Positions 26,435 to 34,775 of a stretch of 64,000 nucleotides of DNA are shown in pieces. Source of the DNA: Flavobacterium soyae (GTDB lineage: Bacteria > Bacteroidota > Bacteroidia > Flavobacteriales > Flavobacteriaceae). The stretch's first letter is position 1; each line of letters opens with the position of its first letter. Position numbers and translations under genes: made by a program. The notes under the pieces are model-generated. The model was given only the letters and a program-made list of their open reading frames with translations, had not been told where the DNA came from and made no database searches. The stretch is from assembly GCF_021245985.1 (NCBI RefSeq), contig NZ_JAJQXA010000002.1, forward strand, positions 226,668 through 290,667, in the 5' to 3' direction.

Positions 26435-29400
26435 TTATTTAATTTCAAGATTTAAATTAGAAAATATAAGATTAGCTACCACTTTTGCAGGACCAGTAGC
26501 CATAGTCATATGATTCCCCGGAGTGAAGCTTATTTTAATTTCGCCATCACAATATTCGCGGAAACCGTTGTAAGGTGTATCATGGTTTCTTTCAAATTCT
26601 GAAGTCAGTTCAGGTTTAATAAGGGCAATATCACCTTTATAGATTGATGAAGGTCTGTAGTTTTTAATGACATAGTTAGAATGATATGCTTGCTCAATAA
26701 ATCTGTGCATACCTATCGAATCAGGGTCTATATTTTCCTGAATAAGTAAAGCTCTGATTATTTTTTCATAGTCTTCTCTTTGCTTATTATCACTATCAAA
26801 CTCGGGTCTGTACATATTAGGATCTAATAATACAAGGGAGCTTACTTCTATTCCCAGTACCTGAAGCTGCATTGCTATTTCAAAAGCTGTACTTCCTCCA
26901 AAAGACCATCCGCCCATATGTATTCTTTTACCTTTATACATTTGCAGGATAGAGTTTTTGTAAAACCCAGCCAATGTTTCCAGATCTTTTGCAAGTACCG
27001 GATATTCTTCAACGGCAATAGTTTCAAAAACATAAAAATCTACACTATCCTGCATAAACGGCCTTAACGTGTTAAACAGTGATGTTCCCGTAAGCGGCGG
27101 TATCAGGAAGAAAATATCTTTATTATCATCATTCTGATTCAGAGTGTGATAGATTTCTTCTCTTTTAAAGTTTTTATTGGCAATCATTGTATCTATAAAT
27201 ACCGCCAGTTTCTCGATAGTATCATGCTGAAACAGCTCTGCTCCTTTTAGGCTCACATTAAACTCTGTGCTTAATTTATAGGCAGCTTTCATTGTCAAGA
27301 TGGAATTTACACCCATTTCAAAAAACTCTTCATCAATATAAATCACAGAACTTGGCATAATATCAGTAAAAATATCCTTTATTCTCTGTTCTGTCATGCT
27401 ATTTGTTTTGGTTCTGTTTTTATCCGTTACATTTATCTGTCTTTTCAAAGATTGTATATCTATTTTACCTGTACTGGTTCTTGGAAAATCATCAACAAAC
27501 AGTATTTTATTCGGGATCATATAGTTAGGCAGTATATCCTTCAAAAAGTGTTTAAGGTTTATATCAGTAAACTCATCAACTTTTTTTACATGACAAAATG
27601 CTACCAGCCTTGCCATTGTAGGATCTTCTACGTCTACAGGAACTATTTTTGCCTTCATCACACCTTCAAATTTTTCTATTGCAATTTCTATTTCTTCGGG
27701 TTCGATACGGTATCCTCTCAGTTTCAGCATCGCATCTTTTCTTCCTACAAACTGTAAAATACCTTCTTGATCAATATATCCTAAATCGCCTGTTTTTAAG
27801 CCTGAAATTTGACCGTTTTCATAGATAAAATTATTATTTGCAGTTCCTATATAACCTTGAGCTACACTTTTACTTTCTACATATATTTCTCCTATAATTC
27901 CTGATGGCAGCACATTACCGCTATCATCAATAATTTTAAACACGGTATTATGTATTGGTTTACCCAAAGCAAAGTATCTTGATGATGTATTAAGATTGAT
28001 TTCAAGCGCTTCGTTATAAGCAGTAGAAGATGCTTCTGTAGATCCATATCTGCTGACGATCGTGGTTTCCGGCATGAGTTTTTTGAACAACATCATGTCT
28101 TCCATCGAAATTGCTTCACCACGTACTTCTAAGAAATTAAGTTTATTCAGTAAACTTGTTTTATCATTTTCAATAAGAAGCCTGATAAAACTTGGAGTAA
28201 GTGAGAGTCTTGATATTTCTTTCTGAGATACAGTCTCGACAAACTTATCAATATTATGGTACAAGTATTCTGGAAGGATAACGATTTTATTCCCCTGAAT
28301 AATTGCTTCTAATATATTTCTTATGGAAGGACTGAAAGAGACTCTTATGTTAAGACAAAAAGTATCCTGAACATTAGCCGGATAATTTTGCAGAAGATAT
28401 AATAACCCGTTTAGGGTGTTTTCATTAGAAACCTTAACGATCTTAGGAATTCCGGTAGATCCAGATGTGTAATAGATTGATAAGATGTCTTCTGTCAGGC
28501 TTTCTCTCTCTTCGGTAAGGCTGTCTTCTGAAGGAATATGATCTGAAATATGGATCAGGGTACAGTTTTCTTTTACATATGGCAAACGGTCTCCAAAGAG
28601 TGTTTTTTCTTCAGAGCTTATAATACATGCCTGCAAATCTGTTTCAAGAGTTATAAGATTAAGCTGCTCTATCGGGTAACCGTGTTCTAAACTAATCACT
28701 GTACATCCTGCTTTTAAAATTCCCAGAATACTCACAACCAGATTGACAGAATACTTAAGGTGAACCCCTACGGCACCTTTAATGTTTTTGGCTATCAGCT
28801 GATTTGCGATATAATTACTTTTTGCATCCAGCTCTGCAAATGTTAGAGAATTATCCTCAATATCTTCTATTGCTGTTTTTTCTTTATATTTTGCCAATGC
28901 TTCGGTAAAGAGCTTTTGCAGAGAAACATTTTTATGATCAAATTTGTCTCCGACAATAAGGGATCTTTCAATGTCTTTTTTGTACTCAAAAATATCAAGT
29001 TCTGAATACTTCAATTCAGCAAGATTTTCCAGATTATTATAAAGACCCATGATAATATCAGTCATGTCGTTTATGATATCTTCTGAAAATATATCTGATC
29101 TGTAACTAATGCTGAATGAAATTTTATCTTTTTTTGAAGATGCCAGAATAGACAGTGGAAAATGCGATATACTCTGGCTTTCAGAAACAAGTCTTTCGAT
29201 ACCCACATCGTTAAATGCATCATTATTGTTTTCTGAAACATCTTGAAAACTTACGTTGGCACTAAACAGATTTTTAGCATTGATGGCCTCATAAATTTCA
29301 GGCGTAGAAATATAAGAGTACTCACGCGAATCTAAAAGCTGGTAATGAAAATCAGAAATAGATTTCATAATAGTCTCCTGTTTCTCAAAATCATTAGCCA

Positions 29401-30415
29401 CCGGTATTGTTGTAATCATTGGCCCTATGATATCTCTAAAGTTATCATGATCCATATATCGGTGTGTTATGGTATTACCCCACACAAATTTTTTGTTTCT
29501 GAAATATTTAGAGAACACCATTCCAAATAAAAAGTTGATCACCGTATTACTGGTCAGCTTATTATTTTTCAGCATTTCCTGAGTGGTAGTATTCAGATCG
29601 TAAGTAACATTTAGTTCACTATAAGTTTCCTGAAGGGTTTTCTTAACCGGAACTATTTGTTCTATTGGCGTTGCATCATAATTCTCCAACAGATTTTTCC
29701 AGTAAAACAATCCTTTTTCCTTGTTCTGCTTTAACAGCCATTTTGTATATTCAGAAAAAGGAACTGATTGCAAAGCCTTAGGGATAACATTATTCTGAAA
29801 TCTGCTGTAGTAGCCAAATAACAGTTGCAGCATTAACTGTACCGATACAACATCTGCAATAATATGATGAATTTTTATAATGATAATATGCTTATCTATC
29901 AGCGCAAATTTTATAAGTGATTCTTTAGAGATATCAAAGCTGCCCTGCCTAAAAGACTGCTCATCCTGTGGAAGTATCTCTTCACAGAAAAATTTGTCTG
30001 TCTCAATAATTTTCGATTTAAAAACCTGTTCCTTGGAATCATAATCAAATGACGATTTTAAAATCTCATTGCTTGATACCAAAAGCCCACATGCCTTCTT
30101 GAAAGCATCAAAATCAATTTCTTTTTCAGATTTAAAAGTAAGATGAATAATATACCTAGAACTATCCGGATTATTCTTTACAAATCCTGCCAAGCCTTCT
30201 TGAAAAGGTGTCATTCTATAAACAGGAATAAGACTTTCAATATTCTTTGTTTCAAGATGTTTTATAAGATGCTCCTTATTGTTTCTGATAGAGTCTATTA
30301 ATGTTTTGTTTTCGGCGTCTTTTTTGTTTAAGACGATGTTTAGGTTATAAGACTCATTAAGGCTTACATCAATATTATTGTCCTCAATATATGTTAATAA
30401 TTCTTTCAGTTCCAT
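26435..30415 (-). CDS. NRPS terminal module: docking-C-A-PCP-TE
   Basis: This 1326-aa protein should add the last unit and release the chain. Domains: a TubC-N-like docking domain (about 1-60), C (65-490; HHIIADV at 183-189, with the usual final Gly replaced by Val), A (about 495-990; YYTSGSTGIPK, GEIYVESKSVAQGY, LKTGDLGY, and TSTGKIDIQSL with the catalytic Lys), PCP (FFEMGVNSI, Ser1038) and TE (GGWSFGG, Ser1171; His near FTPGNHMT). The A4 motif reads FSPSI (694-698), so the Asp that anchors an alpha-amino group is Ser. By-eye pocket residues are S-P-R-S-E-R-R-S-T-K, unlike any code I know. It starts 3 nt after the PKS stop. Confidence 0.88.
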   Translation of the reverse strand: MELKELLTYIEDNNIDVSLNESYNLNIVLNKKDAENKTLIDSIRNNKEHLIKHLETKNIESLIPVYRMTPFQEGLAGFVKNNPDSSRYIIHLTFKSEKEIDFDAFKKACGLLVSSNEILKSSFDYDSKEQVFKSKIIETDKFFCEEILPQDEQSFRQGSFDISKESLIKFALIDKHIIIIKIHHIIADVVSVQLMLQLLFGYYSRFQNNVIPKALQSVPFSEYTKWLLKQNKEKGLFYWKNLLENYDATPIEQIVPVKKTLQETYSELNVTYDLNTTTQEMLKNNKLTSNTVINFLFGMVFSKYFRNKKFVWGNTITHRYMDHDNFRDIIGPMITTIPVANDFEKQETIMKSISDFHYQLLDSREYSYISTPEIYEAINAKNLFSANVSFQDVSENNNDAFNDVGIERLVSESQSISHFPLSILASSKKDKISFSISYRSDIFSEDIINDMTDIIMGLYNNLENLAELKYSELDIFEYKKDIERSLIVGDKFDHKNVSLQKLFTEALAKYKEKTAIEDIEDNSLTFAELDAKSNYIANQLIAKNIKGAVGVHLKYSVNLVVSILGILKAGCTVISLEHGYPIEQLNLITLETDLQACIISSEEKTLFGDRLPYVKENCTLIHISDHIPSEDSLTEERESLTEDILSIYYTSGSTGIPKIVKVSNENTLNGLLYLLQNYPANVQDTFCLNIRVSFSPSIRNILEAIIQGNKIVILPEYLYHNIDKFVETVSQKEISRLSLTPSFIRLLIENDKTSLLNKLNFLEVRGEAISMEDMMLFKKLMPETTIVSRYGSTEASSTAYNEALEINLNTSSRYFALGKPIHNTVFKIIDDSGNVLPSGIIGEIYVESKSVAQGYIGTANNNFIYENGQISGLKTGDLGYIDQEGILQFVGRKDAMLKLRGYRIEPEEIEIAIEKFEGVMKAKIVPVDVEDPTMARLVAFCHVKKVDEFTDINLKHFLKDILPNYMIPNKILFVDDFPRTSTGKIDIQSLKRQINVTDKNRTKTNSMTEQRIKDIFTDIMPSSVIYIDEEFFEMGVNSILTMKAAYKLSTEFNVSLKGAELFQHDTIEKLAVFIDTMIANKNFKREEIYHTLNQNDDNKDIFFLIPPLTGTSLFNTLRPFMQDSVDFYVFETIAVEEYPVLAKDLETLAGFYKNSILQMYKGKRIHMGGWSFGGSTAFEIAMQLQVLGIEVSSLVLLDPNMYRPEFDSDNKQREDYEKIIRALLIQENIDPDSIGMHRFIEQAYHSNYVIKNYRPSSIYKGDIALIKPELTSEFERNHDTPYNGFREYCDGEIKISFTPGNHMTMATGPAKVVANLIFSNLNLEIK

Positions 30416-30418
30416 TAG

Positions 30419-33400
30419 TTAAAATGTTAGCGTTATTTTGTTATCAGTTATTGTTTGTATCTCTTGTGAAATTTGGTGCAGGTCTATCGCATCCATAAGA
30501 TTTTTAAGACTGTATTCTAAACTGAATTCTGCTTTTATTTTATTCAGAATTACCATTGCTTTCAGAGAGTCTCCTCCCAGTTCAAACATATTGTCTTTTA
30601 TTCCTACCTCATCCAGACACAGTACTTCTTTGATGATATTTACCAGCTTGATTTCTGTTTCAGTTTCAGGAGCTACGTATTCTTTATTTGTAAATACCCT
30701 TTCTTTAGAAAAAGTAACATGGTCGAGATCTTCTTCTTCTATAACTTCCAGATATCCGGTCTCTACATCCATTCTGCTTCTGGAAGCAACTACAAGATGT
30801 TCTCCCGATGCTATGGACTTAAAGAGAATTTCAAGCATTTGAGAAACGGTAATTGATCTGCTTAAAATAGATTTATGTCTGTATTCCGGCACGTTCTTTA
30901 ATGCTTCGTTGATCATTCCTACTCCTGCTACAATAGGCCAGTGTACCGTTACTCCCTTATTATTTGCTATGCAATTATCCAGATATGAATTTGCTGCAAT
31001 ATATCCCAGCTGACCTATAAATGGTTTTGATACGGCACGTGACGAATATCCTAAAAAAAACTGCAGAGAATTATTCTTTAATATCTCCACTAAATTTTTA
31101 GTACCATATATTTTAGGATTAAATACTGAAGAATCATCTGTTCCTCTTCTTAAAATGATTCCGTTATAGTCTCCTACTCCCGCGGCATGTATCACTCCGG
31201 TGATAATCCCTATTTCCTGTTGTGCAGTTTCTATTTTACCTTTAAGCAGTTCATAATCTGAAAGGTCTCCCTGTAGGTACTTTACTTTGGCTCCATAGTC
31301 TTCGAGTATTTTTCTATTTTCAGGATTTTCCTCGCCTCTTCCTATAATTATCAGATTAGCCTGTGCATTTTCTGCAATATATTTGGCTGTTTCAAAACCA
31401 AGTCCTCTCAAACCACCTGTTATCAAATAGGTATTTGGCATGGAAACCTCATAAGGTTTTGATGGTAATTCAATTTCTTCAAATTTTTTGATGAGGAGCA
31501 TTTTTTCCCTAACAGCATATTCAAAATGTGCTTTACCGTTCTTTTTAATGTGAGACAATATATCCTGAGAAAAGCAGTCAAACTTTGATACATCGACGCA
31601 GGTAGTCGTGATGTTTTCAAATTCCACATTCACCATTTTCAAGGCATTATATGCGGTTGCTTTTATTGCGCTTGTTTTTTCATTTGGTTTAACCTTAAAG
31701 AATGAATCTCCAATTAAATTGATATTCAGATCTTTACCAAAGAATACGCTGTCAAATCCTCTTACGAAATGATAAATCGAACGATATCCGTACAAAAGTC
31801 CTTCCTCAGTTTCCTTATCTCCAAACCATACAAAATATACCATTCTTGGTACAATACTTTTTTGCTTTAAATTAGAGAACAACGCAGAGGTCTCTTTCTC
31901 GTCTGAAAAATCAGTACGTAAAATATTCTCAGATAATTCAGCAGAGCAGCTATTTTTATCCTGATTACAAATGTAAATGGCCTTTTTACCAAAGAAGGAA
32001 AGCTTCTCATATATATTGTTGTCATTAGAGATCACAATAATCTGCTCTTCTTCTATATTGGCTTTATTTTCTAAAATATCTATTGCCTGAACTTCCCATT
32101 TTTCGCGGTAAGTATAATATTCTTTTTCAAGTTCACGAACTTCCTCTTTCTGAAAGACAGGGTTTGTTATAATTTCATCTATAAACTCAACTTTTTCAAA
32201 AGGATATACCGGTGCCGATATGATATTGGCCTCCGGGAAGATTTTTTTCCAATTTATCTCATATCCTTTCTCTGACAATGATACGATAACGTTAAGCATC
32301 TGATTGTATTCGGATTCTTCTTTATTATAGACATCGTAAGTCTGAATACTGACATCTACATTTTTCAATATTTTGGATACTGTAGTTCCGGGACCAATGT
32401 TTACAATGGTAAGATTATCTTTGTCCGGAAGAATCGTACTGATACATTGATCAAACAAAACTGGCATTTCCATATGATTAAGCCAATATTCTGATGCTAT
32501 GGCGGAATTCTCATTTACAGTATTTCCTTTAGCACAGGAAGTAAAAGGAATTTGTGGGGCTTTGAATGTGTAACCATCCAGAAACGACTTAAATTCATTT
32601 TTTATAATTCCTGTAAAAGGCGTATGGTAAGGTCCGTCAGCTTGTAGTTCAGTAAAATATATATCCTGTTCTTTTAATTTTTCTTCAAACTGAATCATAT
32701 CGTGTTTGAGTCCTGAAACAGTATAGCTATCCTGCGAATTGTATGCAGATATAAATGTATTATCACTTTCTTTGAGCATATCTTGAAGGTGTGATAACGG
32801 AATACGGATGCTTATCATTCTGCCTTCTGGTAAACCAGCAAGTAATTTTGCTCTCTTATGTATAATGTTTAGTGCTTCTTCAAAAGAAATAACCCCGCTT
32901 AAACATGCACACACATACTCTCCGAGACTATGACCTATCATGTATGACGGCTTCAACCCTATTTCTATTAATAATTGTGCGTACGAATACTGGAAAGCAA
33001 AAATTATAGGGTTTGTATGATCTATTTTTCTTTGATCTATTTCTTCTCCATCCAGAAATATTTTTCTGTAATCTATATCTGAAAGCTTTTCCAATGCAGA
33101 AAAACACAGGTCCATAGTATTTCTGAACACCTCAGAATCACGATACATCTGTACGCCCATCTTAATATAACTTGAACCTTGGCCAGAGAATGTGAAAACC
33201 AAAGGTTTATTATTCGGGGATATTGCCTGTACACGAGAATTTTCTTTATAAAAACCTCTCAACTTTGAAATCAGATCTTGTCTAGATTCGAATATAAAAC
33301 TTTTTCTGATATCAAAATTCGATCTTGATTTTCGATACGTATATGCCAGATCATGAATATTTACTTCTTCATTTTCTATAAATTCTGAAACATTTAAAGC

Positions 33401-34774
33401 TATTTTTCTAAGTGCTTTTTCAGATTTTGCGGAAATTAAAAAAATGTCAGGAAAGTTGTTTTCTATCCTGTTTTTTTCTACAAGCGGAGCCTGTTCCAGA
33501 ATAATATGAGCATTGGTACCTCCTATTCCCAATGAAGTTACAGCTACCCTTAAAGGTGAATTCTTTTTCTCTATGTCTATAATCTTGTTATTTACATAAA
33601 AAGGGCTTTGTTCAAAATTGATGTTAGGATTTGGAGATTCATAGTTAATACTTGGAGGAATCTGCTTATTTTCGAGGCATAATACCGCTTTTATAAAACT
33701 TAATATCCCTGCTGCATAACTCGTATGTCCGATATTACTTTTCAGAGAGCCAATAGGAATTTTATTTTCTCTTCCCAATCCATAGGCCTGCGTAAGGGCT
33801 TCCACCTCAATAGGATCTCCCAAAGATGTTCCTGTACCGTGAGTTTCTACATAAGATATAGTTTCTGGTAAAACCCTGCTGAATTTCAGTGCTTTTTCAA
33901 TACATTCTTTCTGCCCGATTACACTTGGTGCGGCATATCCTATTCTCCTGTTGGAATCATTATTACATGCGCTCCCTTTTATAACACTGTAAATATGATC
34001 TTTATCTCTTATAGCATCTTTTAATTTTTTCAGCACTACAACTCCTATGCCTTCTCCCCAGGATGTCCCCGATGAATCTGCATCAAAAGCCCTGCAGTGC
34101 CCATCTTTAGATTCTACTCCTTCTTTGTAGATATAGCCTTTTTCTTTACTGTTAAAAAAATTGACTCCCGCTATTATGGAATATTTGGATTCTCCCAATA
34201 AAAGACTTTTGCACCCTTCATGAATCGCAACCAATGAACTTGAGCATGCACTCATAATAGGCAGCGGTAATCCTGTAAATCCAAATTTATAAGATAAAAG
34301 TGCCGGAGTAAAATGATGGGCCGATAAAAAATTAAAGGAATAAAAATCTATGGGTAATTTATCTCTTAGCGATCTTACATGCATCTGCCATGTAAAGTCT
34401 TCTATAATACTTACAAATAAACTGCTGCTTTCTAATTTTTTAATATCACTTCCCGAATCTTCCACTGCTTCCCATATAGACTGATGCAGCATTCTGGTTT
34501 GCGGGGAAAGCAGTTGGGCTTCATTCTTATTATATCCAAAGAAAGAATAGTCGAAATTTTTTTTGCTTTTTAACCGTCTGCTTTTGCGAACGTAATCTTT
34601 ATTCTCAGCCATCTCTCTTGGTACACCCGAAGCAACTATTTCATCAATAGTAAGTTCATCAATAGGTTCAAATCCTTTTTTAAGCTGATCCCAGAAAATA
34701 TTATGATTCTCTGCAGTGGGTACTTTGCATGATATCCCTACCACTGCGATTTCTAAACCTGTATATTCGTTCAT
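30419..34774 (-). CDS. Type I PKS module: KS-AT-KR-ACP
   Basis: This 1451-aa protein adds one two-carbon unit and reduces the beta-keto group. KS (about 7-430) has Cys177 in SACSSSL, His in VETHGTGTSLGDP (about 310) and His350 in SNIGH. AT (about 525-830) has GQGSSY, Ser616 in GHSLGEY and DGPYHTPF; its specificity is taken as malonyl by default. KR (about 1095-1310) has ITGGLRGLGFETA for NADPH and the SS...Y..N catalytic set (GYSSRAVSKPF, GYIAANSYLDN). ACP has FELGGDSLKAM near 1405. There is no DH or ER, so a beta-hydroxy group should remain. It sits between two NRPS genes with 1-3 nt gaps, which makes this a hybrid line. Confidence 0.92.
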   Translation of the reverse strand: MNEYTGLEIAVVGISCKVPTAENHNIFWDQLKKGFEPIDELTIDEIVASGVPREMAENKDYVRKSRRLKSKKNFDYSFFGYNKNEAQLLSPQTRMLHQSIWEAVEDSGSDIKKLESSSLFVSIIEDFTWQMHVRSLRDKLPIDFYSFNFLSAHHFTPALLSYKFGFTGLPLPIMSACSSSLVAIHEGCKSLLLGESKYSIIAGVNFFNSKEKGYIYKEGVESKDGHCRAFDADSSGTSWGEGIGVVVLKKLKDAIRDKDHIYSVIKGSACNNDSNRRIGYAAPSVIGQKECIEKALKFSRVLPETISYVETHGTGTSLGDPIEVEALTQAYGLGRENKIPIGSLKSNIGHTSYAAGILSFIKAVLCLENKQIPPSINYESPNPNINFEQSPFYVNNKIIDIEKKNSPLRVAVTSLGIGGTNAHIILEQAPLVEKNRIENNFPDIFLISAKSEKALRKIALNVSEFIENEEVNIHDLAYTYRKSRSNFDIRKSFIFESRQDLISKLRGFYKENSRVQAISPNNKPLVFTFSGQGSSYIKMGVQMYRDSEVFRNTMDLCFSALEKLSDIDYRKIFLDGEEIDQRKIDHTNPIIFAFQYSYAQLLIEIGLKPSYMIGHSLGEYVCACLSGVISFEEALNIIHKRAKLLAGLPEGRMISIRIPLSHLQDMLKESDNTFISAYNSQDSYTVSGLKHDMIQFEEKLKEQDIYFTELQADGPYHTPFTGIIKNEFKSFLDGYTFKAPQIPFTSCAKGNTVNENSAIASEYWLNHMEMPVLFDQCISTILPDKDNLTIVNIGPGTTVSKILKNVDVSIQTYDVYNKEESEYNQMLNVIVSLSEKGYEINWKKIFPEANIISAPVYPFEKVEFIDEIITNPVFQKEEVRELEKEYYTYREKWEVQAIDILENKANIEEEQIIVISNDNNIYEKLSFFGKKAIYICNQDKNSCSAELSENILRTDFSDEKETSALFSNLKQKSIVPRMVYFVWFGDKETEEGLLYGYRSIYHFVRGFDSVFFGKDLNINLIGDSFFKVKPNEKTSAIKATAYNALKMVNVEFENITTTCVDVSKFDCFSQDILSHIKKNGKAHFEYAVREKMLLIKKFEEIELPSKPYEVSMPNTYLITGGLRGLGFETAKYIAENAQANLIIIGRGEENPENRKILEDYGAKVKYLQGDLSDYELLKGKIETAQQEIGIITGVIHAAGVGDYNGIILRRGTDDSSVFNPKIYGTKNLVEILKNNSLQFFLGYSSRAVSKPFIGQLGYIAANSYLDNCIANNKGVTVHWPIVAGVGMINEALKNVPEYRHKSILSRSITVSQMLEILFKSIASGEHLVVASRSRMDVETGYLEVIEEEDLDHVTFSKERVFTNKEYVAPETETEIKLVNIIKEVLCLDEVGIKDNMFELGGDSLKAMVILNKIKAEFSLEYSLKNLMDAIDLHQISQEIQTITDNKITLTF

Positions 34775-34775
34775 G

